Assembly: GCF_008632335.1 (NCBI RefSeq)
Contig: NZ_VWXX01000009.1
Location: forward strand, 34,287 to 98,286
Reading direction: 5' to 3'
DNA length: 64,000 bases
Source: Thiohalocapsa marina
GTDB lineage: Bacteria; Pseudomonadota; Gammaproteobacteria; Chromatiales; Chromatiaceae
Below, in pieces: positions 19,943 to 35,040 of the stretch (position 1 is the first letter of the stretch; every line of letters starts with the position of its first letter). Below the pieces are notes generated by a model. That model saw only the letters and a program-made list of their open reading frames with translations, did not search any database and was not told where the DNA came from. A program made the position numbers and the translations under genes.

Positions 19943-21016
19943 ATGTTCACCCTGCGCAGAAAACCCAGACGACTCCTTGGCATCGATATCGGGGCCAGCT
20001 CGGTCAAGCTGCTCGAACTGTCGCAGACCACGGGCAGCAGCGCGCCACTGTATCGCGTCGAAGCCTTCGCCATCGAACCGCTGCCGCCGACCACCGTGGT
20101 GGACAGCCAGATCTCCGATGTCGAGGACGTCGGGCGAACCATCAAGCGCGCCGTCGGCCGCAGCGGCAGCCGCACCAAACAAGCAGCCGTCGCCGTCTCG
20201 GGCTCCGCCGTCATCACCAAGACCATCGTACTGCCCGCAGAGCTCTCCGATGCCGAGATGGAGGCGCAGATCCAGCTCGAGGCCGATCAGTACATCCCCT
20301 ACCCGCTGGAAGAGGTCAATCTGGACTTCGACGTGCTCGGCAGTTCGGCGCGGAATCCGGGCATGGTCGACGTGCTGCTCGCCGCGTCGCGCCGGGAGTA
20401 CGTCGACGGACGGGTCGCGGCCTTGCAGATCGCCGGACTCCAGGCCAGCATCGTCGACATCGAGGCCTATGCACTGGAGAACGCCTTCGTCATGCTTTGC
20501 CGCGACCCGGACGACCTGAACCCGGACCACACCGTCGCCATTGCCGACGTCGCCGCCAACACCACCTCGCTGGAGGTGCTGCGCCAGGGCGAGATCGTCT
20601 ACACCCGCGAGCAGAACTTCGGCGGCAACCAGCTGCTGGACGACCTCCAGCAACGCTACGGACTGAACCGCGACCAGGCCCTGGAGCAACTGCAAGACGA
20701 CGCGCTGCCGCGCGACTTCGCCGACAGCGTGCTGCGGCCGTTCGCCGACGCCCTGGCCCAGCAGCTCGGGCGTGCGCTGCAGTTCTTCCACTCCGCCACC
20801 CATCTCAAGCGCATCGACCGGCTGATCCTCACCGGCGGGCCCGCGGGCATTGCCGGCATCGACCAGCCGGTCCGCCAGCGCCTGAGCCTGCCGGTCGTCG
20901 TCGCCGACCCGTTCGCGCACATGGCCCTGGCACCCGGCATCGACAGTCGCGCCATCGCGCACGCGGCACCGTCGATGATGATCGCCACCGGCCTCGCCCT
21001 GCGCGCCTTCGACTGA
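19943..21016 (+). CDS. pilM: Type IV pilus assembly protein PilM
   Basis: 357 residues, actin-like ATPase fold. It has GIDIGASSVKLLEL near the N-terminus, IADVAANTTSLEVL in the second phosphate loop, and LTGGPAGIAGI toward the C-terminus. PilM is cytoplasmic and docks on the N-terminus of PilN to build the inner-membrane alignment complex of type IV pili. ATG 19943 follows a GGTGG. It is the first gene of a tight pilMNOPQ operon. Confidence 0.95.
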   Translation: MFTLRRKPRRLLGIDIGASSVKLLELSQTTGSSAPLYRVEAFAIEPLPPTTVVDSQISDVEDVGRTIKRAVGRSGSRTKQAAVAVSGSAVITKTIVLPAELSDAEMEAQIQLEADQYIPYPLEEVNLDFDVLGSSARNPGMVDVLLAASRREYVDGRVAALQIAGLQASIVDIEAYALENAFVMLCRDPDDLNPDHTVAIADVAANTTSLEVLRQGEIVYTREQNFGGNQLLDDLQQRYGLNRDQALEQLQDDALPRDFADSVLRPFADALAQQLGRALQFFHSATHLKRIDRLILTGGPAGIAGIDQPVRQRLSLPVVVADPFAHMALAPGIDSRAIAHAAPSMMIATGLALRAFD

Positions 21017-21017
21017 C

Positions 21018-21581
21018 ATGGCCCGGATCAACCTGCTGCCGTGGCGCGACCAGGCGCGCCGACTCCGCCGGCGCCAGATGTTCGGCGCCGTGCTGGCGGC
21101 GGTGGCGCTGGTGCTGCTGGTCGGCCTGGGCACGCGGCACTGGATCGAGACCATCATCGCCGACCAGAATCTGCGCAACATGCGCCTGCAACAGGAGATC
21201 TCCCGGCTCAATATCCGCATCCGCGAGATCCGCGATCTGGAACAAAAGAAGGCAGACCTGCTCTCGCGCATGAACGTCATCCAGCAGTTGCAGGAGAGCC
21301 GGCCGGAGGTGGTGCACCTGTTCGACGAACTGGTGCTGACCGTGCCCGATGGCGTCTATCTGACCCGGGTGGAGCAAAAGGAGTCCCGCGTCGAGGTGGA
21401 GGGGCGCGCCCAATCCAACGCCCGGGTGTCGGCCTTCATGCGCAACATCGCCGCCTCCGCCTGGGTCGACGACCCGCAGCTGCTGGTGATCGAGAACAAG
21501 GATCAGACCGGCACCGGTCTGAGCCATTTTCGGCTCGGCTTCAGACAGGTCCGCCCGGACGAAGAGGCCACCGACACATGA
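21018..21581 (+). CDS. pilN: Type IV pilus assembly protein PilN
   Basis: 187 residues. The N-terminal INLLPWR motif binds PilM; one transmembrane segment (about residues 22-40) is followed by a coiled coil and a ferredoxin-like periplasmic domain. It begins one base after pilM stops. Its stop overlaps the pilO start (ATGA). Confidence 0.95.
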   Translation: MARINLLPWRDQARRLRRRQMFGAVLAAVALVLLVGLGTRHWIETIIADQNLRNMRLQQEISRLNIRIREIRDLEQKKADLLSRMNVIQQLQESRPEVVHLFDELVLTVPDGVYLTRVEQKESRVEVEGRAQSNARVSAFMRNIAASAWVDDPQLLVIENKDQTGTGLSHFRLGFRQVRPDEEATDT

Positions 21582-22189
21582 ACCTCAACGAGCTGAACGA
21601 ACTCGACTTCAGCAACATGGGCGAATGGCCGCTGCTGGCCAAGGTGGTGCTGATCCTGTTTCTGTGCGGCGCGCTGGGCTTCGGCTGGTACTATGTGGTG
21701 ATCAAGGATCAGCTGCTGCGCCTGGACGCGGCCCGGGCGCAGGAGCTGGAACTGCGCGAGAGCTTCGAACAAAAGCAGGAAAAGGCCGCCAATCTGAACG
21801 CCTACCGGCAACAACTGGCGGAGATGGAGGAGTCCTTCGGCACCATGCTACGCCAGTTGCCGGACCAGACCGAGGTGGCGGCCCTACTGGTGGACGTCTC
21901 CCAGACCGGCCTCGCCGCCGGGCTGGAGTTCGAGCTGTTCCAGCCCGCCGGGGAGCGGATGATGGACTTCTATGCCGAACTGCCGGTGCGCATGCGCGTG
22001 AACGGCCAGTTTCATGACTTCGGCCGCTTCATCAGCGGCCTTGCGGCGCTGCCGCGTATCGTCACCATCCACAACGTTCGCATCACCGCACCGGGCAAGG
22101 CGTCGGCGGGCGCCGCCGGGCAGCGCCTGACCATGGAGGCCTCGATGAAGACCTACCGTTACCTCGAAGATGCAACGAAGAAGCGATGA
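21578..22189 (+). CDS. pilO: Type IV pilus assembly protein PilO
   Basis: 203 residues. One transmembrane segment (about residues 20-42), a periplasmic coiled coil rich in Gln/Glu, and a ferredoxin-like domain that pairs with PilN. ATG at 21578 overlaps the pilN stop by four bases. Confidence 0.95.
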   Translation: MNLNELNELDFSNMGEWPLLAKVVLILFLCGALGFGWYYVVIKDQLLRLDAARAQELELRESFEQKQEKAANLNAYRQQLAEMEESFGTMLRQLPDQTEVAALLVDVSQTGLAAGLEFELFQPAGERMMDFYAELPVRMRVNGQFHDFGRFISGLAALPRIVTIHNVRITAPGKASAGAAGQRLTMEASMKTYRYLEDATKKR

Positions 22190-22195
22190 GGACCC

Positions 22196-22714
22196 ATGAC
22201 CATCCGGCGCCACTGCCCGCTGCTCGCGCTGCTGTTCACGGCCGGCTGCAGCCAGCCCGACGGCGAGGACCTGCAGGCCTACATCGACCGCATCAACGCC
22301 CGCCCGCCGGGTCCGCTCGGCCCGCTGCCCGCGATCCCGCAGGTGGACACCTTCACCTATGTGCCGGACGATCGCCGCGACCCCTTCGCCATGGACGAAC
22401 GCGTGGCGGAGATCGCGCTGCCAGTGCCTGGCGGGGGCATCGCGCCGGACCCGCTGCGGCGCAAGGAGGAACTGGAGCAATATTCCCTGGATGCCCTGCG
22501 CATGGTCGGCACGCTGGAGCAGGACGACCAGAGCTGGGCACTGATCATCGCCCCGGACGGCATCCTGCACCGGGTGCGGGTGGGCAATTACCTGGGGCGC
22601 AACCACGGCCAGATCACCCGCATCACCCCGGCGATCGTTCAGCTCACCGAGATCATCCCCGACGGACCGGAGCGCTGGCGCGAACGCGAGGCCTCCATCG
22701 CCCTGAAGCAATAG
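22196..22714 (+). CDS. pilP: Type IV pilus lipoprotein PilP
   Basis: 172 residues with a lipoprotein signal: hydrophobic stretch and lipobox FTAGC, Cys18 being the lipidated residue. The C-terminal beta domain (IIAPDGILHRVRVGNYLG) links PilN/PilO to the secretin PilQ. It begins six bases after pilO. Confidence 0.95.
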   Translation: MTIRRHCPLLALLFTAGCSQPDGEDLQAYIDRINARPPGPLGPLPAIPQVDTFTYVPDDRRDPFAMDERVAEIALPVPGGGIAPDPLRRKEELEQYSLDALRMVGTLEQDDQSWALIIAPDGILHRVRVGNYLGRNHGQITRITPAIVQLTEIIPDGPERWREREASIALKQ

Positions 22715-22751
22715 CCCGATCACTATCCCGCCCCCGATCAAGCACCGAGAC

Positions 22752-25031
22752 ATGCAGACCATGGGCCCAGCACCGGACCTGAACCCGAGCCCCAACTGGC
22801 CAACCGGCCGCTCGCCGGCCGGCTCCAGGACCGCCACTGGGGCCAGCCTGCTGTGGCTGCTCTACCTGCTGTGCGCGCTGCCGTCATCAGCGGCCGCAGT
22901 GGTGCTGAAGGCGGTGGAGTTCGCCTCCAGCCCCGGCAACCAGGTGGAGATCGACCTGCTGTTCTCCGGCCCGCCACCGGCGCCATCGGATTTCTCCACC
23001 AACAAACCAGCCCGGATCGCCATCGATTTTGCCGGCGCCGGCAGCGGCATCGACACGCGTCCCGTGCCCATCGGCCTAGGCGCGGCCCACAGCCTGGTGG
23101 CCATCGAGGCCGGCGGCCGGACCCGCGTGGTCATCAATCTCGACGACGCGGTGCCCTACAGCATCAGCACCCGGGATGACCGCGCCACGGTGGTGCTGAA
23201 CCCGGATCTCCGGCGCCCGGACCCCGCGGCTGCTTCGGCTGCAGCAACCGATGCCGCAGCCGGCCCCGCACAGACCCCATCAGCCGCGCCGCTACCGGCA
23301 ACCGCCGCAGCGGGGCAAGCCACCCGCGCCGTGCGCGACATCGACTTTCGGCGTGGCGCCGGGGGCGAGGGCCGCGTGCTGATCACGCTACCGTCCCCCG
23401 AGACCCCGGTGGACGTGCGCGAAGAGGGGCACAGCGTGGTGCTGGAGATCGCCGACACCCGGCTGCCGCGGCGCCTGTATCGGCGTCTCGACGTCACCGA
23501 CTTCGCCACCCCGGTCACTGCCGTCGAGGCACGCGGCATCGACGGCAACGTGCGCATCGACATCAAGACCGATGCCGACTACGACTACCTGGCCTACCAG
23601 ACCGACAACCTGTTCACGGTGGAACTGCGGGGCCTGACCCCGGCGGAGAAGGAACAGCGCCAGCGCGAGCAGATCGTCTTCAGCGGCGACCGGCTGTCGC
23701 TGAACTTCCAAGACATCGAGGTCCGCGCCGTGCTGCAGTTGCTGGCGGACTTCACCGGCCTGAACCTGGTGGCCAGCGACACCGTCGGCGGCAGCATAAC
23801 GCTGCGGCTGAAGAACGTGCCCTGGGACCAGGCGCTGGACATCATCCTGAAGACCAAGGGCCTGTCCATGCGCCAGAGCGGCAACGTGATCATGGTGGCG
23901 CCGACGCAAGAGATTGCAGCACAGGAGAAGCTGGAACTGGAGTCGCAAATGCAGATCGAGGAACTCGCACCCCTGCGTTCGGAGTTCATCCAGGTCAACT
24001 ACGCCAAGGCCGCGGAGCTGGCGCGGCTGCTCAAGTCCGCCGAGAACAATCTGCTGACGCCCGAGCGCGGCAGCATCACCGTGGACGACCGCACCAACAC
24101 CCTGCTGGTGCAGGACACCGCCGCCCGGCTGGAAGACATCCGCGGGCTGGTCACGCGGCTGGACGTCCCGGTGCGGCAGGTCATGATCGAGTCGCGGGTG
24201 GTCATCGCCAACAACGACTTCGCACGCGATCTGGGCGTGCGCTTCGGCGTCTCCGGCTCCATGGGCCGCCTGGGCAGCAACGAGCTGAACGTCGCCGGCG
24301 GCCTGCCCGGCAACACCGGCGTCTACGACTTCGACAAGGGTCCCTTCGGCGCCGCCTTCGGCGCCAGCGAGGGCGGCACAGTGGTGCCGTTCAACTCCGG
24401 CCTGGAGAACCCTGCCGGCTCTGGCAACGAGGCGTTGATGGTCAGCCTGCCAGCGGATACCCTGTTCGCTCCCAGCGGCGCCATCAACCTGCTGCTGGGC
24501 AAGGTCGGCTCGCACCTGATCCAGCTCGAACTCTCCGCCATGCAGCGCGAAGGCCGCGGCGAGGTGATCTCCTCGCCACGGGTCATCACCTCGGACCAGT
24601 CCTCTGCATTGATCAAGGTCGGCGCCGAGATCCCTTACCAGGAGCAGACCGGCGAGGGCAACACATCGGTCGCCTTCAAGGAGGCCGTGCTGAAGCTGGA
24701 GGTGACGCCGCACATCACCCCGGACGACCGCATCATCATGGATCTGCAGGTGAGCAAGGACAATCCCGACTGGACCCGATCTGTGGAAGGCGTGCCGCCC
24801 ATCGACACCCGCTCCGTGGAGACCTCGGTGCTGGTGGAGGACGGCGAGACGGTGGTGCTGGGCGGTGTCTATGAGCGCGAGAAGAGCTTCAACCGCGAGC
24901 AGGTGCCCTGGCTCGGCGACCTGCCGGTGGTGGGCAACCTGTTCCGCCAGACCGCCCGCGTTGACTACAACGAAGAACTGCTGATCTTCGTCACCCCGAA
25001 GATCCTGCGCGGCGAACTGACGGGGAGGTGA
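22752..25031 (+). CDS. pilQ: Type IV pilus secretin PilQ
   Basis: 759 residues. A signal peptide with a long N-terminal extension (hydrophobic core LLWLLYLLCALPSSAAA) is followed by two AMIN domains (about 45-150 and 190-290) separated by an Ala-rich linker. N0/STN (LNFQDIEVRAVLQLLADFTG) and N1 domains come next, then the secretin core (VLKLEVTPHITPDDRIIMDL, GETVVLGGVYE). It forms the outer-membrane pore for the pilus. An ATG at 22761 is an alternative start. It ends the pil operon; repeats follow. Confidence 0.95.
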   Translation: MQTMGPAPDLNPSPNWPTGRSPAGSRTATGASLLWLLYLLCALPSSAAAVVLKAVEFASSPGNQVEIDLLFSGPPPAPSDFSTNKPARIAIDFAGAGSGIDTRPVPIGLGAAHSLVAIEAGGRTRVVINLDDAVPYSISTRDDRATVVLNPDLRRPDPAAASAAATDAAAGPAQTPSAAPLPATAAAGQATRAVRDIDFRRGAGGEGRVLITLPSPETPVDVREEGHSVVLEIADTRLPRRLYRRLDVTDFATPVTAVEARGIDGNVRIDIKTDADYDYLAYQTDNLFTVELRGLTPAEKEQRQREQIVFSGDRLSLNFQDIEVRAVLQLLADFTGLNLVASDTVGGSITLRLKNVPWDQALDIILKTKGLSMRQSGNVIMVAPTQEIAAQEKLELESQMQIEELAPLRSEFIQVNYAKAAELARLLKSAENNLLTPERGSITVDDRTNTLLVQDTAARLEDIRGLVTRLDVPVRQVMIESRVVIANNDFARDLGVRFGVSGSMGRLGSNELNVAGGLPGNTGVYDFDKGPFGAAFGASEGGTVVPFNSGLENPAGSGNEALMVSLPADTLFAPSGAINLLLGKVGSHLIQLELSAMQREGRGEVISSPRVITSDQSSALIKVGAEIPYQEQTGEGNTSVAFKEAVLKLEVTPHITPDDRIIMDLQVSKDNPDWTRSVEGVPPIDTRSVETSVLVEDGETVVLGGVYEREKSFNREQVPWLGDLPVVGNLFRQTARVDYNEELLIFVTPKILRGELTGR

Positions 25032-25084
25032 TTGGAAGCCTCCAGCCGCCAGCCGCCAGCCGCCAGCCGCCCAGCATTCCCCCT
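25032..25084. repeat. GGCTGGC-type heptamer tract after pilQ
   Basis: Bases 25041-25072 carry about four copies of the heptamer GCCAGCC (complement of GGCTGGC) starting ten bases after the pilQ stop. It precedes the right arm of the inverted repeat pair. Confidence 0.7.
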
Positions 25085-25343
25085 GGACGCGGCTTGATTC
25101 ACCGCAGAGGCGCAGAGAACGCAGAGGCAGGACAGGATTCTTTACTGTAGCCGCCAGCCGCCAGCCGCCAGCCGCCAGCCGCCAGCCGCCAGCGAAAATC
25201 TAGCGCAACCAGACAAGGGTAGCGTAGGGCTGCCGGGCTGGGTGGCGGCGGGCGGGGGTCTCGATCGCAGGACGCGATCGTGAAGCCTCCAGGGACGGAT
25301 TCACGGCGTCCCCCGACCGCCGCTACCCAGCCCGGCAGACCGA
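25085..25343. repeat. Right arm of the long inverted repeat pair (partner 10490-10765)
   Basis: Bases 25085-25152 are the reverse complement of 10695-10762 with a few changes. Bases 25149-25194 are the heptamer tract (about six copies of GCCAGCC). Bases 25222-25343 are the reverse complement of 10490-10612, nearly identical. The arms enclose uvrD to pilQ. Confidence 0.85.
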
Positions 25344-25381
25344 CTCCCAGAGCTCTTAGCCCCCAGCCGGAGCCTTCGGAT

Positions 25382-25520
25382 TTCACACTTCACACTTCAC
25401 ACTTCGACTACCCAGCCCGGCAGACCGACTTCCAGAGCCCCAAGCCGCCAGCCCTCAGCCTCCAGCCTCCAGCCTCCAGCCTCCAAACTTCGAACTTCGA
25501 ACTTCGAACTTCAAACTTCG
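25382..25520. repeat. Cluster of heptanucleotide tandem repeats upstream of aroK
   Basis: Three different 7-bp tracts follow one another: CACACTT (25382-25405, three copies), AGCCTCC (25456-25484, four copies) and AACTTCG (25486-25520, five copies, one variant). A second partial copy of the PYCCCAGCCCGGCAGACCGA-like flank lies between them (25408-25430). No gene is seen from pilQ to aroK. Confidence 0.8.
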
Positions 25521-25586
25521 CCCGCTGGCGCCCGTCAGATTCAAGGTCCTTGCCCCGACGGATCAAATCTGGCATATCTGTGCGGC

Positions 25587-26111
25587 ATGATACGGCCACA
25601 AAACATCTTCCTCATCGGTCCCATGGGGGCCGGCAAAAGCACCATTGGGCGACAACTGGCGCAGGCACTGGGCTACGAGTTCCAGGACAGCGACGCGGAA
25701 ATCCAGCGCCGCACCGGGGTCGACATCGCCACCATCTTCGAATTCGAGGGCGAGGCGGGCTTTCGTAACCGCGAACGCCAGGTGATCGAAGAGATGGTGC
25801 AACAAGAAAACATCGTCCTCGCCACCGGCGGCGGCGCCGTGCTGCTGCCGGAAAACCGCCAGCAGCTCACCGCCCGCGGGCTGGTGATCTACCTGCACTG
25901 CAGCCCGGAGCAGCAGTACGCCCGTACCGCCCGCGACCGCGGCCGGCCGCTGCTTGAGACACCCGATCCGCAGCAACGCCTGCGCGACCTGATGGAAGAG
26001 CGCGAACCCATCTACCGACAGGTCGCCGACCTGGTGGTCTCCACCGAGCGCCGCGGCACCGCCTCGGTGGTCAAGGAGATCCGGCGCCGACTGGAGCAGG
26101 AAGAGCTCTGA
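25587..26111 (+). CDS. aroK: Shikimate kinase
   Basis: 174 residues. Walker [16 protein letters not shown], shikimate-binding [11 protein letters not shown], and GGGAVL and RDRGRPLL (adenine and lid). It phosphorylates shikimate at O3 in aromatic amino acid synthesis. It is followed by aroB after one base, in the conserved pil-aroK-aroB order, although here a 550-base repeat region separates pilQ from aroK. Confidence 0.95.
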   Translation: MIRPQNIFLIGPMGAGKSTIGRQLAQALGYEFQDSDAEIQRRTGVDIATIFEFEGEAGFRNRERQVIEEMVQQENIVLATGGGAVLLPENRQQLTARGLVIYLHCSPEQQYARTARDRGRPLLETPDPQQRLRDLMEEREPIYRQVADLVVSTERRGTASVVKEIRRRLEQEEL

Positions 26112-26112
26112 A

Positions 26113-27219
26113 ATGAAGACGCCCCACCGCACCCTCCAGGTCGATCTGGCGGACCGCAGCTACCCGATCTACATCGGCCCCGGACTGATCGACGACAGTG
26201 GGCTGTACCGGCCGCACATCGCCGGCTCCCGGGTCATGATCGTCACCAACGAGACCGTCGCACCGCTGTATCTGGCGCGGGTGCAAGCCGCGCTGCAGGG
26301 CCTGCGGCTGGGCGAGGTCATCCTACCGGATGGCGAACAGTACAAAGATCTGGCCACCTGGAACCGCATCTTCGATGCCCTGCTGGCCCAGCGCTTCGGC
26401 CGCGACTGCACCCTGATCGCCCTTGGCGGCGGCGTCATCGGCGACATGTCAGGCTTCGCCGCCGCCTGCTACCAGCGCGGCGTGCCCTTCATCCAGGTGC
26501 CCACCACCCTGCTGGCCCAGGTGGACTCCTCCGTCGGCGGCAAGACCGGCATCAACCACCCGGCCGGCAAGAACATGATCGGCGCCTTCCACCAGCCGCG
26601 CGCGGTCATTGCCGACACCCGGACACTGGATACCCTGCCCGACCGCGAGCTGGCCGCGGGGCTGGCTGAGGTGGTCAAGTACGGGCTGATCCGGGATCCG
26701 GCCTTCTTCGACTGGCTCGAGGCCAACGCCGGCGCCCTGCTGGCCCGCGACCCCGCGGCCTTGGCGGAGGCCATCGAGCGCTCCTGCCGCAACAAGGCCG
26801 AGGTGGTGGCCGCCGATGAGCTGGAGGCCGGCCAGCGCGCGCTGCTCAACCTGGGCCACACCTTCGGCCACGCCATCGAGGCCGCTCGCGGCTACGGCGA
26901 CTGGCTGCACGGCGAGGCGGTTGGGGCCGGCATGGTCATGGCCGCGGACCTGTCCCGGCGCCTGGGCTGGATCGACAGCGACACCCTGGCGCGCATCCGC
27001 CGCGTCATCGCCGGCTTCGGCCTGCCCGTGGATCCGCCTCCCGACATCCCCGCCGAACGCTGGCTGGAGTTGATGGCGGTGGACAAGAAGGTGCAGGACG
27101 GCACCCTGCGACTGGTGCTGCTGCGCGGCATCGGCGATGCCCTGGTCACCGCCGAGTTCGGCACCGACGACCTGGTCGCTACGCTGGCGCCCACAACGGC
27201 ACCGGCGCCCGCACCATAA
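26113..27219 (+). CDS. aroB: 3-Dehydroquinate synthase
   Basis: 368 residues. NAD-binding segment [20 protein letters not shown], the [20 protein letters not shown] block, zinc ligands around [13 protein letters not shown] and [13 protein letters not shown]. It cyclises DAHP to 3-dehydroquinate. The C-terminal tail is Ala/Pro-rich. It begins one base after aroK and is probably translationally coupled. Confidence 0.95.
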   Translation: MKTPHRTLQVDLADRSYPIYIGPGLIDDSGLYRPHIAGSRVMIVTNETVAPLYLARVQAALQGLRLGEVILPDGEQYKDLATWNRIFDALLAQRFGRDCTLIALGGGVIGDMSGFAAACYQRGVPFIQVPTTLLAQVDSSVGGKTGINHPAGKNMIGAFHQPRAVIADTRTLDTLPDRELAAGLAEVVKYGLIRDPAFFDWLEANAGALLARDPAALAEAIERSCRNKAEVVAADELEAGQRALLNLGHTFGHAIEAARGYGDWLHGEAVGAGMVMAADLSRRLGWIDSDTLARIRRVIAGFGLPVDPPPDIPAERWLELMAVDKKVQDGTLRLVLLRGIGDALVTAEFGTDDLVATLAPTTAPAPAP

Positions 27220-27677
27220 GCGTGCAGGCGGGCGCGCCATCGCACCATGATGGTGCAGATGCTGGTGCCCGCCCCTCCTGACCCCGCTGAACACCGCTCC
27301 TGCCAGCCGCACCGACACGGGCGTGGCCGGCTCCGGTGGCATTACACGCAGGCGGTGGCACAGCTTCTGCTTATAGCGTATGATCGCCGGCTCGCCGTTA
27401 ATTTCGCGGCAGGCCTGCACGAGGCCGACGGCTTCGGTCCGTCGCACATCCGACCCGGACGCGACCGGATACCGGCAAGCTGATGCCCGCTCGTGTCAGA
27501 CTCCGACCTTCGGCCTCGCGGCCGGCGCGCCGGAGCAGACCCGGCAGCGGTCATCATCCCAGACAACGTCCGCCGAAACCGGAGCAACCCCAGGGTAGCG
27601 CAGCATGCGCACCGGGGTCAGAATCGCCTGTCGACTCACATCCGGTTCCTGCCCACACTGGTAACAGAGGTCTACCG
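27220..27677. other. Leader/intergenic region upstream of gltB
   Basis: 458 bases between aroB and gltB with no convincing gene. It holds a possible sigma-54 promoter (27356-27371) and an overlapping TATGAT sequence (27379-27384). The transcribed leader to gltB would be about 300 bases, long enough for additional control, but no known riboswitch fold was recognised. Confidence 0.5.
27356..27371 (+). promoter_or_regulatory. Possible sigma-54 promoter of gltBD
   Basis: TGGCAC followed by AGCTT and CTGCTT places the invariant GG and GC ten bases apart, as required for RpoN promoters (consensus TGGCAC-N5-TTGCW, one mismatch). Control of glutamate synthase by nitrogen signals is plausible. A TATGAT eight bases further could be a sigma-70 -10 box instead. 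Confidence 0.35.
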
Positions 27678-32348
<4,671 letters not shown>

Positions 32349-32364
32349 CGGAGACCGCAACACC

Positions 32365-33831
32365 ATGGGCAAGCCAACGGGTTTCATGGAATTCGAGCGC
32401 GCGGAGATGGCCTACCAGCCGGTCTCCGACCGCATCGTCCACTACAACGAGTTCACCTTACCGCTCACCGATGCCGACATCGGCATGCAGGGCGCACGCT
32501 GCATGGACTGCGGCATCCCGTTCTGCCATCAGGGCTGTCCGGTCAACAACATCATCCCGGACTGGAACGACCTGGTGTACCGGCAGGACTGGCAGGCCGC
32601 CAGCGAGGTACTGCACTCCACCAACAACTTCCCGGAGTTCACCGGGCGCATCTGCCCGGCCCCCTGCGAGGCCGCCTGCACGCTGAACATCGACGACGCC
32701 CCGGTGGCCATCAAGTCCATCGAGCGCGCCATCGCCGACAAGGCCTGGGCCGAGGGCTGGATCAAGCCCCAGGTGCCGGCGCACCGCACCGGCAAGCGCG
32801 TGGCCGTGGTGGGCTCAGGCCCGGCCGGACTGGCCTGCGCGCAGCAGCTCGCCCGTGCCGGCCATGCGGTGTCGCTGTACGAGAAGGAAGACCGCATCGG
32901 CGGCCTGCTGCGCTACGGCATCCCGGACTTCAAGCTCGCCAAGACCCTGATCGACCGGCGCATGAGCCAGATGCGCGCCGAGGGCGTGGAGTTTCACACC
33001 CACTGTCATATCGGCGTCGACATCCCCGTCACGGCCCTGATCGAAGACTACGACGCCGTGGTGCTGGCCGGCGGCTCGGAGAAGCCGCGCGACCTCGACG
33101 TGCCCGGGCGCAGCTACAACGGCATCCACTTCGCGATGGACTTCCTGCGCGCCAACTCCAAGCGCGTGCAGGGGGTCGACGTGCCCGATGACGACTTCAT
33201 CAGCGCCAACGGCAAGCATGTGGTGGTCATCGGTGGCGGCGACACCGGCTCGGACTGCATCGGCACCTCCAACCGCCACGGCGCCCGCTCGGTGACCCAG
33301 ATCGAGCTGCTGGACAAGCCGCCGGAGAAAGAAGACAAGGGCCTCACCTGGCCCAACTGGCCGAACAAGCTGCGCACCTCCACCAGCCAGGAAGAGGGCG
33401 CCGAGCGCCTGTGGAACGTGCTCACCAAGTCCTTCGAGCAGGACGGCGAAGGCAACGTGCGCGCGCTGAACTACGTCCTGGTGCGCTGGGACAAGGACGA
33501 CCAGGGCCGCTGGCAGATGTCCGAGGTGGAAGGCTCCGAGGGCCAGCTCAGGGCCGACCTGGTGCTGCTGGCCATGGGCTTCCTGCAGCCGGTGCGCGAG
33601 GGCATGCTGGAAGAACTGCACCAGGCCAAGGGGCTGGCGTTCGACCCCCGCGGCAACGTTCAGGGCAGCACCGAGGGCCAGCAGGCCTACCACACCAATG
33701 TTGACGGCGTCTTCGCCGCCGGCGACATGCGCCGCGGCCAGTCGCTGGTGGTCTGGGCCATCCGCGAGGGTCGCCAGTGCGCCCGCGCCGTCGACGAATG
33801 GCTGATGGGCCGCAGCGACCTGCCGCGCTGA
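32365..33831 (+). CDS. gltD: Glutamate synthase small chain
   Basis: 488 residues. The N-terminal half carries two 4Fe-4S clusters ([15 protein letters not shown] and [11 protein letters not shown]). Two dinucleotide-binding motifs follow: [16 protein letters not shown] for FAD and [13 protein letters not shown] for NADPH. It passes electrons from NADPH to GltB. GGAG precedes ATG 32365. It is convergent with the metK-like gene; only 15 bases separate the stops, with a short GCGCGGG/CCCCGCGC hairpin between. Confidence 0.97.
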   Translation: MGKPTGFMEFERAEMAYQPVSDRIVHYNEFTLPLTDADIGMQGARCMDCGIPFCHQGCPVNNIIPDWNDLVYRQDWQAASEVLHSTNNFPEFTGRICPAPCEAACTLNIDDAPVAIKSIERAIADKAWAEGWIKPQVPAHRTGKRVAVVGSGPAGLACAQQLARAGHAVSLYEKEDRIGGLLRYGIPDFKLAKTLIDRRMSQMRAEGVEFHTHCHIGVDIPVTALIEDYDAVVLAGGSEKPRDLDVPGRSYNGIHFAMDFLRANSKRVQGVDVPDDDFISANGKHVVVIGGGDTGSDCIGTSNRHGARSVTQIELLDKPPEKEDKGLTWPNWPNKLRTSTSQEEGAERLWNVLTKSFEQDGEGNVRALNYVLVRWDKDDQGRWQMSEVEGSEGQLRADLVLLAMGFLQPVREGMLEELHQAKGLAFDPRGNVQGSTEGQQAYHTNVDGVFAAGDMRRGQSLVVWAIREGRQCARAVDEWLMGRSDLPR

Positions 33832-33846
33832 CCGCTGCCGCGCGGG

Positions 33847-35040
33847 TTAATCCCCGCGCAGCGCCTCGGCGCGATCGGTGCGCTCCCAGGGCGGATCAAG
33901 ATCGGCCCGGCCCATGTGTCCGTAGACCGCGAGCCGTTGATAGAAGCCGTCCGGATGCTCTGCCGGCCCCTCGCGCAGGCGCAGGTCGCGGACGATGGCG
34001 CCGATGCGGAAATCGAAGTTGGCCAGCAGGCGCCGGCCGATCTCGTCGTCACCGATCCGTCCCGTACCGAAACTGCGCACGCGCAGGCTCACGGGACCGG
34101 CCATGCCGATGCTATAGCTCAGCTGCACCTCGCACTCCCGCGCCAGGCCGGCGGCGACGGCGTTCTTGGCGGCATGGCGGGCGGCATAGGCGCCAACCCG
34201 GTCGATGCGCATGGGGTCCTTGCCGCTGAGCGCCGCGCCACTATGGCGGGCATACTCGCCATAGGTGTCGATGCCGGTCTTGCGGCCAGTGAGCCCCGAA
34301 TGGGCCGCGGGCCCGCCCCCCACCATCGGCCCGCGGGGGTTGATGAACAGATGGGTATGGTCATCCGCCCGCAGGCGTTCCTCGGCCAGCACCGGGACGA
34401 TGGCATGCTCGATCAGGTCCTGTCGCAGCCGCGGCATGGATGGCACGTGACCCTCACGCTGAGTGGTTTCCAGCGTGATGCTATGGATGCGTTTCGGCTC
34501 ACCACCGACATACTCGATACCCACCTGGGTCTTGGCATCCGGCAACAGATAGCCCAGCTCGCGCCTCAGGCTGGCAGCGTCCAGCCGCCGCGCCAGGCGA
34601 TGCGCCAGCCAGATCGGCAGCGGCATCAGGACCGGGGTCTGGTCGCAGGCATAACCGAAGACGGTCGCCTGGTCACGCGCGGTCACGGCGTCCAGTTCGG
34701 CGTCGGTCAAGCCCCCCAGATCGGGCGCCCGATCATGGCGCGCGCCGTGATCCTTGAAGCTGCTCATGATTGCGCAGGCATCGGCGTCGAAGACCTCGGG
34801 CGGATAGCCCACTGCGCGAATCAGGGTGCGCGCCACGTCCGTGATGGTCAGCCCCACACGGGAGCCATGATGGGCCGAGATGAACAGCACCCCGCTGGCC
34901 ACGGCGCATTCGGCGATGATCAAGGCGCCCGGGTCCTGGCGCAGGCAATGATCGACAATGGCGTCGCTGATCTGATCGCAGAGCTTGTCCGGATGACCCC
35001 GGGTAACGGACTCGGAGGTGAAGATGAAGTCGTCGCTCAT
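33847..35040 (-). CDS. metK: S-adenosylmethionine synthetase, divergent form
   Basis: 397 residues. Core motifs remain: [13 protein letters not shown] (methionine/ATP site), [19 protein letters not shown] and [10 protein letters not shown] with the active-site lysines, so activity is likely. It departs from the usual MetK in the flexible-loop hexapeptide ([10 protein letters not shown] instead of GDQGLMFGYA) and in SGAALSGKD for GGGAFSGKD. It makes SAM from methionine and ATP. ATG 35040 has GGAG upstream and overlaps the stop of the P-type ATPase gene (ATGA), so it is coupled to it. The nearby btaA and btaB both consume SAM, which suggests a pathway-linked isozyme; a housekeeping copy may lie elsewhere. 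Confidence 0.9.
   Translation of the reverse strand: MSDDFIFTSESVTRGHPDKLCDQISDAIVDHCLRQDPGALIIAECAVASGVLFISAHHGSRVGLTITDVARTLIRAVGYPPEVFDADACAIMSSFKDHGARHDRAPDLGGLTDAELDAVTARDQATVFGYACDQTPVLMPLPIWLAHRLARRLDAASLRRELGYLLPDAKTQVGIEYVGGEPKRIHSITLETTQREGHVPSMPRLRQDLIEHAIVPVLAEERLRADDHTHLFINPRGPMVGGGPAAHSGLTGRKTGIDTYGEYARHSGAALSGKDPMRIDRVGAYAARHAAKNAVAAGLARECEVQLSYSIGMAGPVSLRVRSFGTGRIGDDEIGRRLLANFDFRIGAIVRDLRLREGPAEHPDGFYQRLAVYGHMGRADLDPPWERTDRAEALRGD

Noticed and set aside
33832..33862. Bidirectional terminator between gltD and metK
   Set aside because: A GCGCGGG/CCCCGCGC hairpin is present but has no T tract on either strand and overlaps the coding ends; left as uncertain.
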